Shown here: positions 8,171 to 16,857 of the stretch, piece after piece
Position numbering within the stretch: the stretch's first letter is position 1
Layout of the letters: the number at the start of each line of letters is the position of its first letter
Assembly (NCBI RefSeq): GCF_900156395.1
Contig: NZ_FTNL01000006.1
Location: 1-64,000 of the forward strand
DNA: 64,000 nt
Source of the DNA: Fluoribacter gormanii
Lineage (GTDB): Bacteria > Pseudomonadota > Gammaproteobacteria > Legionellales > Legionellaceae
Direction: 5' to 3'
The notes under the pieces: model-generated
What the model was told of the DNA's origin: nothing
Database searches by the model: none
What the model saw: the letters and a program-made list of their open reading frames with translations, nothing else
Program-made: the position numbers and the translations under genes

Positions 8171-8782
8171 TTAGTTTCCAAGGAGGGTATGTAAATATTT
8201 TCGGGTGGCAACTTTGCCATACTTGGCAGATAGTTTCATCAGCAGGACTTTATCAAACTGATCGAGGTTTTTAGCAATTTTTGAATGCAATTGGCTTACA
8301 TCTTCCGTTAAATATTTCGCATTGTTCAATAAGTCCACCAATAAAAATTCTTTAGTTAGTTTAGTTGGGAAACCATTATTTGGGCGTTTAAAAGAGAAAA
8401 CTCGATTTCCAAGCCTTTTATCCTCATGGCGTTCACTGTTATAAACAACTACTTGGTTATAAAGTTGTGTCAGGCCTAAACCCAATTTATTGTAATCATT
8501 CCATGAATACATGAGAAAGGGCTTATTGAGAAACCCTTTAACAAGCGCCTCATCAGTCGGTGGTAGTAATCCAAAACGAGAATGCTTTGGTTTGTAATAT
8601 AAACCTGTTGCTGGCTTTTTGAGTTTGTTTGCTTCCACTAAGGTATTGAGATCTCTATCCAGATTGCTTGAAAAGGGCAACAAATCCTCTCTCCGGTAAA
8701 CGTGGCCGGCTTTCATATGGGAATATAGGTTGTCACGCTTTAATGTATTCATGGTTATATTATATACAGGAAAAACCGTCAT
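8171..8782 (-). CDS. AbiEi-like / DUF6088-type protein, no visible AbiEii partner
   Basis: The 203-residue protein begins with a winged-helix segment (GHVYRREDLLPFSSNLDRDLNTL, a short linker, then TGLYYKPKHSRFGLLPPTDEA). This is the arrangement seen in the antitoxin half of type IV AbiE systems and in DUF6088 proteins. The remainder includes FLMYSWNDYNKLGLGLTQLY, also typical of the family. The nucleotidyltransferase toxin AbiEii normally follows, but the next gene is the HigB-like toxin, so it looks orphaned. An ATG at 8752 is a possible alternative start. Confidence 0.65.
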   Translation of the reverse strand: MTVFPVYNITMNTLKRDNLYSHMKAGHVYRREDLLPFSSNLDRDLNTLVEANKLKKPATGLYYKPKHSRFGLLPPTDEALVKGFLNKPFLMYSWNDYNKLGLGLTQLYNQVVVYNSERHEDKRLGNRVFSFKRPNNGFPTKLTKEFLLVDLLNNAKYLTEDVSQLHSKIAKNLDQFDKVLLMKLSAKYGKVATRKYLHTLLGN

Positions 8783-9596
8783 TGCTAATAATTTTATTAA
8801 AATTTCATGTAAAAAACTTTGTTAGTTGTTATTAATTGATTTTTTTCATGCTTGAGGTAACTGGCGATTTTATTGTTGGCAATCGCTTGGCGTTCATACA
8901 AAACTCCATTGTTCTTGTGGAATGGGGCACAACCTGTGCCCTAATTAGTAAATCAGGATCTTTCTTCCTATCTCCAATAGCAATAAGCTAACATCATTGT
9001 TCTAATAATATTGATAATCCAATAAAAAATTGACAAAATGCCGCTCTTTTAGACTTTTATGAAGCCAGTGATTCGATTCAAACAAGAACATCGACGTTTA
9101 TCATCTTTTATTCGAAAGCTCCGTGATTATGAGTTGGTTGAGTAATAATTATTAGCAGAAAATACCCTCTGTATTTGCACAATCTGTTACTCGTAATTTT
9201 CCATCTTGCGCAGGGAGTTTCAACCGGTGACAAAAAGTCACGGGGTGCTTTGACTCTGCCAATAAGTATTCGCTTCACAACTATCTGTTAATATTGCTGC
9301 GCAAACATATCCGACACCAAACCACCAGGCATCATCACAACCAGTTTGACATTTTTTAATCACAACGGCAGTTCTTGATCCAAAATACTCTCCTAATGGG
9401 TGCTAATTTTTCACCACCTGATTAATGCGCATACTAAGGTAATTGGTGCACAGCTTGTGCACCAATTTTAAAATCAGGATGGATTTGCGCAAATATTCAC
9501 ATGCGTTTGAGGTTATTCACTGAATAATCCATGCAATTCTAGGAAAAAGTAACAAGCCAAACTCTTACTGTAAGAGATTTTTTGATACTTACACCT
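8783..9596. other. gene-free decayed stretch
   Basis: No intact gene is visible. It contains a DUF1016 relic at 8862-8905 and an imperfect inverted repeat CCGGTGAC/GTCACGGG at 9224-9245 that shares the GGTGAC core of the palindrome at 4026-4056. The rest gives only short frames with many stops and looks like eroded coding DNA. Confidence 0.5.
8862..8905 (-). pseudogene. fragment of a DUF1016 (YhcG-type) nuclease gene
   Basis: Positions 8867-8894 are nearly identical to 21394-21421 inside the larger broken DUF1016 gene and lie in the same orientation. The identity (core TTTTATTGTTGGCAATCGC) drops quickly on both sides, so only a short piece of a second copy survives. Confidence 0.6.
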
Positions 9597-10097
9597 TCAC
9601 TCTAGATTGTTATAATGATTGGATGATTGAAGTCCTAGGCAAGATCCAAATTTCTGCGAGGCTGTTATAAAGCTACAAAATGCAATTAACTCAATAAGTT
9701 CATTATTTGAAAAATATTCTCTCATTTCTTGAATCTCTTCCTTTGGAATAGAGGTATGATCTATTGCAAATTTATTTGCAAATCTTAAAGCCATGCTTAA
9801 AGGAATAGATTCTGGATTTTTATCAGGTGGTCCCGCCTTTAACATACAATATTGGCAAAGATTCTTGAAAGCTAAAGCTCTTCTAATTTATTCAAGAAAT
9901 GCTGATGAAAAAATAGTGCTTTTAAAAAAAATTTCTTCTAGCTTTACCCACTGATCCAAAATTTCCGGTGCATGTCCCATTAGTTGTTCAAAAGGTGATG
10001 TACCATAATTAGATAATTCAATATATGACATTCCTATCCCATTATGATTTATTCTTAATTTTATATATCGGAAGATTACTCTTCTTAACGTATCCAA
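9597..10097 (-). pseudogene. carboxymuconolactone decarboxylase (AhpD-like) family gene with one in-frame stop
   Basis: Two pieces in the same frame make one protein of about 165 residues interrupted by TAA at 9885-9887. The N-terminal piece holds YGTSPFEQLMGHAPEILDQW. After the stop, reading continues as IRRALAFKNLCQYCMLKAG, with the redox pair CxxC of the family. It ends with FSNNELIELIAFCSFITASQ, typical of CMD proteins. A CAA-to-TAA change (Gln to stop) would explain it. The likely original start is the ATG near 10031. Downstream of the tautomerase-like gene, it probably belonged to the same pathway. Confidence 0.75.
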
Positions 10098-10144
10098 AGC
10101 ATCGCCTATTGATGGGTTACCCCATCCTCATCTTGCCACTAATG

Positions 10145-10525
10145 TTAAATCCCACTAATAAAATAGCATTGATTTAGATTTCCAAGATTGGCAATTCTAA
10201 CTCTGGGTATACATATTAACCCTTGAGCTTCTACCTCTGGAACAATACTCTTTTCAAGAATATCAAGTAATGCACGTCCTAACGCTGATTTCATCGCAGC
10301 TCGCTTTTCATTTTCCATCCAGTAAAGCTGAAGATAAACTTTAGTTGCTTTAGGGTTGTCAAAACCAATGTAAGAAAATAACTCCTGAATTACCCCACTA
10401 TGGGCTGTATTGACATCCATATTGGGTACGCCTTGAAGAGTCTCATGAATCTTCTTGAACAGGTTTTTGAAGTTGATTATAGAAGTGTTTATATTATGTG
10501 AAATAGTAAGGGTTAATTGCGGCAT
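10145..10525 (-). CDS. 5-carboxymethyl-2-hydroxymuconate isomerase-like protein (tautomerase superfamily)
   Basis: The protein begins MPQLTLTISHNI. After removal of Met this exposes the N-terminal Pro that acts as catalytic base in the tautomerase superfamily, and the PxLxxxxS start is typical of the CHMI (HpcD) branch. The length of 126 residues fits. Known CHMI proteins isomerise a double bond in homoprotocatechuate degradation. No other genes of that catabolic route are nearby, so here it may isomerise a pathway intermediate. It lies 254 bp after the exporter gene on the same strand and just before the broken CMD gene. Confidence 0.7.
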   Translation of the reverse strand: MPQLTLTISHNINTSIINFKNLFKKIHETLQGVPNMDVNTAHSGVIQELFSYIGFDNPKATKVYLQLYWMENEKRAAMKSALGRALLDILEKSIVPEVEAQGLICIPRVRIANLGNLNQCYFISGI

Positions 10526-10779
10526 TATTTACTTCCTACTGAATTTAAATCAAGGTTTCTCAAGTTCTACGTTTTAACAAGAATTATTTGACCAGAAGGC
10601 ATACCCCCTATTAGCGAAAGTGTAATACGGGACTTTCTCCACATTCCCATTCCTCATCAATTATTCCTTGTTTAATATATCGATGAATACTTGAATAAGG
10701 TCAATCCGAGGTTGTTAATCATTAGCTTCAATTTTAAGATTGTAACCGTGCTATTTAAATCTCTTTATTCCACATATCT

Positions 10780-11697
10780 TTATATCTTAATTTGTCTTGA
10801 TATAGAAACAAATATCTTTTCAAAAAGAGACGCGTGATTAACTAAAATCAAGGAGAAAAAAATGAATATACAACCAATCATAGTCTGAGGAGAAATTGTT
10901 TCGTGTAAAAAGACCACCCCCATAATAACCCCTGTTATGGTCATAAGATAGGTAATCATTGAGGCAAAAACTGCACCTGCATTTTGGATCAACGAACAGT
11001 AGAGATACAAACAAAATCCTGATCCAATAACTCCTAACCATAACAAAGCGATTATTTGAGGTATATCTTGTGGCATTCCCCAGTAGTTAATTGAGGCTTC
11101 CGTTGCACATTTGAAAATGAGCATTGTCATTGCAGAAATGAACGCCGATATTGCTGATACAAGTATTGGATCTTTAGTACGAGCATAATATTTGAAATAA
11201 TTAGCAGTAATGCCGTATGAAAGGGCTGTTGCTAAAAGAGCAATAAGTTCAACAACTGAACCTTCATAAATACTAACATCTGAATTAATAATAATTATTC
11301 CAATAAATCCAAGCACGATACTCAATAGATTCAATACACCTAATTTTTGTTTCGAAGAAAAAAACACCATACCCAATATTAAGGTGCACAACGGTGAAAA
11401 CCCATTAATAACAGATGCTAATGAACTGGATACAGTGTTTACTGCAAATGTTGTCAGATAAAATGGCAGCGTCATGTTAAATGTTCCGACTATTATTCCA
11501 TCCAGAATTAATCCACGAATGTTATCAGTTTTTAGTTTAAGTAGTTTAGCCAAGATAAAGAGAGAAGCTGCGCCAACCGCCATTCGATACAAAACAATTT
11601 CAGTTGGCGTTAAAGACACCAGTAATATTTTCATTAAATAGAGTGAAATACCCCATCCTAACGTTCCAAGAAACAAAAAACTAAATAAATTTGCCAT
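10780..11697 (-). CDS. EamA/DMT-family transporter
   Basis: This 305-residue protein has about ten hydrophobic segments arranged as two five-helix halves, the usual build of EamA drug/metabolite exporters. The start overlaps the end of the hydrolase gene by 17 bp, so it belongs to the biosynthetic operon and is the natural candidate for product export. Signature stretches are PTEIVLYRMAVGAASLFILA in the first half and ASMITYLMTITGVIMGVVFL in the second. The substrate cannot be read from sequence. Confidence 0.88.
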   Translation of the reverse strand: MANLFSFLFLGTLGWGISLYLMKILLVSLTPTEIVLYRMAVGAASLFILAKLLKLKTDNIRGLILDGIIVGTFNMTLPFYLTTFAVNTVSSSLASVINGFSPLCTLILGMVFFSSKQKLGVLNLLSIVLGFIGIIIINSDVSIYEGSVVELIALLATALSYGITANYFKYYARTKDPILVSAISAFISAMTMLIFKCATEASINYWGMPQDIPQIIALLWLGVIGSGFCLYLYCSLIQNAGAVFASMITYLMTITGVIMGVVFLHETISPQTMIGCIFIFFSLILVNHASLFEKIFVSISRQIKI

Positions 11698-12271
11698 GAT
11701 CTATACCTAATAATGATTTTAATTGAATAAGTAACTGCGGGAACGACAAAAAACCTGCCGCTTCGTTTAGATGCCCACCTTGAGAGATGATAATTTTTCT
11801 AGCCTGTAGATTGTTTGCAATAAAATTAAAGTTACTTCTTGATACGTAAGGATCGTTACTTCCGTGGTAGCAAAAAAATTGTTTGGATTTATTGATTATC
11901 GAATGCCAATCAAACGGATTTTCAAAAAAACTCTCATTAATTTTATCGAATTTCGGTATTCCGACAGTTCCTATAAACGAACCTGCTAAAATAGTGTTAG
12001 ATACAGGCTGATTGGCCTGCTCAAGCCACCGCAATAAGAATGCCGCCCCCAAGCTATGTCCGATTAAAATCGTATCATGAGTAATCATTGGTGATACTGT
12101 AGAATTAAATAACCGAAGCCAGTTCTTTAATTCCTGAGCATTTGGCGTAGGCAGTTGTGGAACGAAACATTCAATACCTAGACTCTCTAATTCAGTCGTC
12201 ATCCAATTGAACCAATTTTCAAATGGATGACCATAGGCACCATGAACAATAATAACATTAGATTGAGACAT
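11681..12271 (-). CDS. RBBP9/YdeN-like serine hydrolase
   Basis: A small alpha/beta hydrolase of 196 residues. It has the family start VIIVHGAYGHPFENWF, the nucleophile in GHSLG, the acid in GSNDPYVS and the histidine in GGHLNEAAGF. I chose the ATG at 12271 because GAGGGAG lies 6 nt upstream; an in-frame ATG lies 15 nt earlier. The gene is 20 bp after the ATP-grasp gene in the same operon. It could hydrolyse an ester or amide intermediate, or edit mis-made products. Confidence 0.85.
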   Translation of the reverse strand: MSQSNVIIVHGAYGHPFENWFNWMTTELESLGIECFVPQLPTPNAQELKNWLRLFNSTVSPMITHDTILIGHSLGAAFLLRWLEQANQPVSNTILAGSFIGTVGIPKFDKINESFFENPFDWHSIINKSKQFFCYHGSNDPYVSRSNFNFIANNLQARKIIISQGGHLNEAAGFLSFPQLLIQLKSLLGIDHGKFI

Positions 12272-12291
12272 TCGATTCTCCCTCATTTTTA

Positions 12292-13596
12292 TCAGTTAAA
12301 ATGGATGTCTGAATCAATATCATGAAGCATTTTAGATAGCTTATTATAATCATCACTTTTAGCAATGACATGCCCCAAGCGACGTAAGGGTTTAGGAAAC
12401 TCTGGAATTGCCACATGAGCTTTATAGTAAATTGCAATATCTTCAACAGGCTGCAACTTCGCTGTATCCATACCTGTTACTGTTGTAAACATATCAACGT
12501 GGGGACGATAAAAAAAACGAATACCCGCATAATTATTTTTCATTTCTGCTAAGGGTAGTTTGATACCAAGATAAGCCGCATAAACATAGTCAAAATAATT
12601 AATATCCCGAGATAAACAAAGCAAATCGCCAATCTTATCACCTGCTAATCGGGCTGCAATTTCCATAAGTACTGGTTCCCCATCACGTCGCAATCGCACT
12701 TCAGCATGAAATGGACAATGATTAGCCCCCAGGACTTTTATAACCTGCTCAATATAGTATTGAATTTTTGTATGCAACTGCCGTTCAATGGGAGCATTAA
12801 CAATATGCCCTATTTCGATGAACTCAGATTGATCTGAAACAAATTTTTCTGTAGTACTAAAATGGGTAGCAACACCATTCTGCACTATTCCTTCCAAGCT
12901 GTATTCTTTGCCATCAATATACTCTTCTAATAGTAAAGAATTAGATAACTTATGCCCCCACAGAACATCATTGCCATTTAATATCCGGCGAGCAGCTTCG
13001 AGCAATTCCTTTTTATTTTTAACCTGCTTAACGTGAACGCTTCCTGCGGCATCAATCGGCTTACAGATGGCCGGAAACCCAATATAATCTATGGCTTCAT
13101 TAATATCATCCAGAGAGGTTACTAAGTAATACCGTGGACTATTCAAACCCGCTTTATTTAAAACAGTTCGCATGAGGTCTTTTCTTCTAAGATTCAATAC
13201 GTGCTTGCAATCAATCCCAGGTACTTTCAATAAGGTACTGACCTTTGAAGCAATAGGAACAAAATATTCAAAACCTGGAATGACCGCATCTAGTGACATA
13301 TGCTGCTGTAATGTGCCTGCAAGCTCCAATACACTATTATTATTTGCAGTATCTATATTGATACTCAGTGCAGCATGATTTAAAAGCTCATCAGGCACCA
13401 CTCTAAAATCACAGTTGGCTGTTAAAACAATAATATTGTACTTTTTTTCAAGCCCTCTCTTTAACAATGAAAGAACAGCACCATAAGGCTCTATAAAAAG
13501 AATTGTTTTTTTTGTCGAATCAAAATTTTTATATCCTTGCACTATTAATTCAATGCATTCTGGTTGTGCCGTGTAGTTAATTAAATTAGTACTCAT
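12292..13596 (-). CDS. ATP-grasp ligase
   Basis: ATP-grasp enzymes join a carboxylate, activated as acyl-phosphate, to an amine or another nucleophile. This 434-residue protein has a Rossmann-like N-terminal domain. The ATP-grasp fold begins near residue 125 with RRKDLMRTVLNKAGLNSPRY, followed by GFPAICKPIDAAGS (ATP-binding Lys), LLEEYIDGKEYSLEGIV and the metal-binding HAEVRLRRDGEPVLMEIAAR. The layout is that of amino-acid ligases such as BacD and carnosine synthase-like enzymes rather than purine enzymes. It lies between the methyltransferase and hydrolase genes in one operon and probably makes an amide or peptide bond in the product. Confidence 0.85.
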   Translation of the reverse strand: MSTNLINYTAQPECIELIVQGYKNFDSTKKTILFIEPYGAVLSLLKRGLEKKYNIIVLTANCDFRVVPDELLNHAALSINIDTANNNSVLELAGTLQQHMSLDAVIPGFEYFVPIASKVSTLLKVPGIDCKHVLNLRRKDLMRTVLNKAGLNSPRYYLVTSLDDINEAIDYIGFPAICKPIDAAGSVHVKQVKNKKELLEAARRILNGNDVLWGHKLSNSLLLEEYIDGKEYSLEGIVQNGVATHFSTTEKFVSDQSEFIEIGHIVNAPIERQLHTKIQYYIEQVIKVLGANHCPFHAEVRLRRDGEPVLMEIAARLAGDKIGDLLCLSRDINYFDYVYAAYLGIKLPLAEMKNNYAGIRFFYRPHVDMFTTVTGMDTAKLQPVEDIAIYYKAHVAIPEFPKPLRRLGHVIAKSDDYNKLSKMLHDIDSDIHFN

Positions 13597-13612
13597 TTAA
13601 AATTTCCCTATA

Positions 13613-14431
13613 TTATTTTTTACGCAATACATAAACTGGCTCAAACTGACAATACGCATGCTCATGCGGATAAAATACCTCCTCAATGTGGAAATAGTGA
13701 TTGAGTAAACGCTCAAATGCATCTTGGGGAGGGCAATAAAACTTGCTATTACATCGCCCAAATGTATCCACAAAGTCAAAACTTGGTTTAAACTGGTCTA
13801 GTTGATCGATTCCGAGCTGTTCAATAGTATTTTGCCACCCCATAGCATAAGAATTAGTGTCATAGCAGATAAAATTTAATCTACTAGCCAAGTCATATTG
13901 AGTCCTAATTCTTCCATCTTCATACTCACGTCTCACATCATTTATTTTATTCGTTATGAAGCATTCCTCTGGTTTCACTAACAAATGGCAAATGAATAAA
14001 CCATCCCGTTTAAGAACACGATGGGCATTAGATAAGAACAAGTCAAATTGAGTCCACTCCACCATATTAATCGCATCATCACCAATGAGGAGATCACATG
14101 AAACATCAGCAACACCCTCTAAATTAAGCCAATTGGTTACAATGAGTTTCTCATTTGCAGCAATGGGAGCCGCAGCCTTTGTTAAATAGCCCATGGCATG
14201 AACGATTAACTCAGATTGATCCGTTAAGGTGACCTTTAAATTTGATTCCTGAAAAAGTGATCTGATTTCTGGTGTTCCACCATAAATTAAAAATGAATCC
14301 TTATTAGAATTAGATTGAATTAACTCCTTATAATAAGCACAAGTACTGGGTAAAGGTCGCACGGTGTATCCCGCATATTTTTTCCATTCTTCTGCAATTA
14401 CTTTTTCATTTGAAACAAGCATGTAACTCAT
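13613..14431 (-). CDS. SAM-dependent methyltransferase (class I fold)
   Basis: The Rossmann-like core is seen in FLIYGGTPEIRSLFQ (motif I, somewhat diverged), VTLTDQSELIVHAMG (motif II acidic residue), then CDLLIGDDAINMVEWTQFD and AHRVLKRDGLFICHLLV. The length of about 272 residues fits a small-molecule O-, N- or C-methyltransferase. I chose the ATG at 14431 because GAGGTGG precedes it at good spacing; GTG at 14443 and ATG at 14434 are alternatives. It directly follows the di-iron oxidase gene and precedes the ATP-grasp gene. Confidence 0.75.
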   Translation of the reverse strand: MSYMLVSNEKVIAEEWKKYAGYTVRPLPSTCAYYKELIQSNSNKDSFLIYGGTPEIRSLFQESNLKVTLTDQSELIVHAMGYLTKAAAPIAANEKLIVTNWLNLEGVADVSCDLLIGDDAINMVEWTQFDLFLSNAHRVLKRDGLFICHLLVKPEECFITNKINDVRREYEDGRIRTQYDLASRLNFICYDTNSYAMGWQNTIEQLGIDQLDQFKPSFDFVDTFGRCNSKFYCPPQDAFERLLNHYFHIEEVFYPHEHAYCQFEPVYVLRKK

Positions 14432-14439
14432 CATCCACC

Positions 14440-15366
14440 TCACGCAGCTTTTTTCATGATTAAGCTATTTAATAACTGATCATAATATTTTTTGGTCGAA
14501 TCCAGTCGCATATAAAAACCCAACCAAAAATCTTGCGTTTTATATGGTTTAAGTAATAATTCTGGTATGACTACATGGTTAAGCCATCCACTAGCGTGCC
14601 CAATGTCCACTAATTCGTGTTCTGTGTAATATGAGTGATCGATATTATGCGAACCAAATATTCTCATAATACCTTTTATTAATTTGTTATAATGAGGAGG
14701 ATCAAGCATCTCTGTTGCTGCAAGCATGCCAAAGTACTTCGTTTTATTGAAAGGATAGATAGAAAAGTAATTGAATAAATTAATTCCAGCCACTCCTTCC
14801 CAGGACAGGCTCTCTAAAATTTGTTTTCGATCATAGGTTATACCCAAATCGTTTAAAAAATTTTGAAACAATACGGTATGAAACTTTTCAACACGTCCTT
14901 GGCCTGCCTCATCCCAAAGGTTTGCCATAATTTCTACCTTTGTTTGATCAGAAACCCCTATCACTGCTAATGCTAAATAGTCAAAGAATTCCAAATTCAT
15001 AATTGATTCGCTATAGGCGAATTTTTTGAGTTCCTCAAGGCTGGCATCATGCATTAAATAATCAAAGATAGGATGATTAAATACCTCATGTTTTTGCAAC
15101 ATATCTATAACAAGAGATTCATCTTTTACAATTACATTGCAATCATATTTTGTTAAAAAATAGTTCTTTTCATTTGCCATCCATGAAGATTCATATTTTT
15201 TAAACTCATGAAATATTTTATTATCTACTGGTTTATCACCAAATAATATTTGATGATAAATTTCATTCATAAACAGATGTATTTTCTTTAATTCTTTTCC
15301 ATTGTAATTTTGGAAATCTTTTTCTTTTTGGGTTCTTATATAATATTCATTTTTCAAACTGTTCAT
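14440..15366 (-). CDS. iron-containing haem-oxygenase-like (HDO) redox enzyme
   Basis: HDO enzymes use a non-haem di-iron centre to oxidise small molecules, for example N-oxygenation, C-C cleavage or desaturation. This 308-residue protein shows the family signature NLWDEAGQGRVEKFH (residues 149-163), a downstream Glu at about 219 (AATEM) and YYTEHELVDIGHASGW (246-261), giving the pattern H250-x3-D254-x2-H257. All expected metal ligands seem present. It is the second gene of the operon after the DAHP synthase, 107 bp downstream, so it is likely the main oxidative step. Confidence 0.85.
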   Translation of the reverse strand: MNSLKNEYYIRTQKEKDFQNYNGKELKKIHLFMNEIYHQILFGDKPVDNKIFHEFKKYESSWMANEKNYFLTKYDCNVIVKDESLVIDMLQKHEVFNHPIFDYLMHDASLEELKKFAYSESIMNLEFFDYLALAVIGVSDQTKVEIMANLWDEAGQGRVEKFHTVLFQNFLNDLGITYDRKQILESLSWEGVAGINLFNYFSIYPFNKTKYFGMLAATEMLDPPHYNKLIKGIMRIFGSHNIDHSYYTEHELVDIGHASGWLNHVVIPELLLKPYKTQDFWLGFYMRLDSTKKYYDQLLNSLIMKKAA

Positions 15367-15473
15367 AATTACTCCTTAATTCAATTAACAGTGTTTAAAC
15401 TTATTTTTCTGGATATGTTGGTTAAAGCTAAATTAGCTCCGTTTTTTTCAGTTCCTTCATGCCCTGCCTTTTA

Positions 15474-16661
15474 TTAAGATTTAGCGTAATGTTTTGCAAC
15501 ACACTGAATGACATGCATCGTTTGTGCATAATTTAACCGAGGGTCTAATAGACTTTTGTAGTTTTTCTTAAGGTCGCTTATTGATTCACAACGAGATGAT
15601 TTATAATCCATGCACTCAGTGACATTCTGATGTGTTGCTTCAAGATGGATGGCATTAAGTTGGCTACCCATCTTTCTATGAATAAAAAATGAATTTTTGA
15701 TTTCGTCAACAATGTTACTTAGTTTTCTAATCTTTATTCCCGAACTTAGAGTTTCAGTATTTCCATGCATGGGATCACAACTCCATAAAACAGTGCGATC
15801 TGTTCTTTTCACTGCATCAATTAACTGCGGTAAAATGTGATAGACATTTTGCGCTCCTAATTTAGGAATAAGGGTGATACGTCCAGGAACATAACTTGGA
15901 TCTAATTCATTGATGATCTTTACAATACTCTTGATAGGGGTATCCGGGCCTATTTTCACGGCAATCGGATTTGCAATTTTTTTCAAATAGTTAATGTGCT
16001 GTAAGCTGCTCACTGTCCATTTACCAAGCCATGGGAAATGTGTTGAAAGGTTGTAATATAATCCTGTTCGTTCATCCCACCGAGTTAATGATTGTTCGTA
16101 ATAAAGTAAAAATGCTTCATGACTTGTATATATTTTTTGTTCTGGGTTTATTCCTCGATTCCATTGATTAATCTTACGATAAATAGATGCTGAACAATTA
16201 TAGCTCAACAACATCCTCCAAGGGTCGGGACGTCGTTGAGTTTCTTGAGACTGATTAATCATGTCACCAAAATATGAATAGATTCTTTTATTCTGGTAAA
16301 TTTCATACTGATTGCTTCTAGGCTTCGCATATTGCCCTGCAATCCGACCAACCTGGATAACGCTACAGCCAGTTTTCTGATGAAAAAATGTGGCTAACTG
16401 ATGAATAAAATCTAATTTCGCATGGGTTGTGTCTTTGTCACACTCATAAAAACTTTCGGCACAGTCACCCGATTGTATTAAAAAATACTCCCCTACCGAT
16501 GCTCTTGCTATCAATTGACGGAATTTATTAACCTCTTTGATAGATACCAATGGGGTTTGAGACTGTAGAATATTTTGGATGTGTGCCAGTTCATTAGTGG
16601 AATGATAGAATGGAATAACTTGACCATTCTGGATTGTACGTTGTTGGACTGATTTAAGCAT
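15474..16661 (-). CDS. class II 3-deoxy-7-phosphoheptulonate (DAHP) synthase
   Basis: This enzyme condenses erythrose-4-phosphate with phosphoenolpyruvate, the first step of the shikimate pathway. Class II signatures are plain: QSGDCAESF, QVGRIAGQYAKPRS, SCDPMHGNT, HLEATHQNVTEC and DPRLNYAQT. At 395 residues it resembles the short form found in secondary-metabolite clusters (such as PhzC) rather than longer plant or mycobacterial enzymes. Gammaproteobacteria normally use class I enzymes for primary metabolism, so a class II gene heading a small operon suggests a dedicated supply for an aromatic product. AAGGA lies before the start codon. Confidence 0.92.
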   Translation of the reverse strand: MLKSVQQRTIQNGQVIPFYHSTNELAHIQNILQSQTPLVSIKEVNKFRQLIARASVGEYFLIQSGDCAESFYECDKDTTHAKLDFIHQLATFFHQKTGCSVIQVGRIAGQYAKPRSNQYEIYQNKRIYSYFGDMINQSQETQRRPDPWRMLLSYNCSASIYRKINQWNRGINPEQKIYTSHEAFLLYYEQSLTRWDERTGLYYNLSTHFPWLGKWTVSSLQHINYLKKIANPIAVKIGPDTPIKSIVKIINELDPSYVPGRITLIPKLGAQNVYHILPQLIDAVKRTDRTVLWSCDPMHGNTETLSSGIKIRKLSNIVDEIKNSFFIHRKMGSQLNAIHLEATHQNVTECMDYKSSRCESISDLKKNYKSLLDPRLNYAQTMHVIQCVAKHYAKS

Positions 16662-16857
16662 ATTTACATTTCCTTGTAACTTAGAGATTTACTAACAAAC
16701 CTTGATTCAAAATGCTGTTATAAAAACTTCAATTTGAAGATGGGATTTAATCATTTAACTTCATGAACTTATACTGACAATTTGTCTGAACTAATAGTAG
16801 AGTAAAGTTATTTTTTTGATTAGAATTGGGGCACACTAATTAATTTCTTGTACCAAA
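16662..16857. promoter_or_regulatory. divergent promoter region with GACAATTTGTC palindrome
   Basis: These 196 bp separate the biosynthetic operon (leftward) from an unknown gene (rightward). An 11-bp palindrome GACAATTTGTC at 16776-16786 equals the centre of the 31-bp palindrome at 4026-4056. It could be a shared operator controlling both directions, but no dedicated regulator gene is adjacent. Confidence 0.4.

Noticed and set aside
10145-10525. Homoprotocatechuate degradation pathway
   Set aside because: Only the isomerase-like gene is present; no dioxygenase, dehydrogenase or hydratase gene accompanies it.
15474-16661. Phenazine operon
   Set aside because: The class II DAHP synthase resembles PhzC, but no phzA/B, D, E, F or G genes are nearby.
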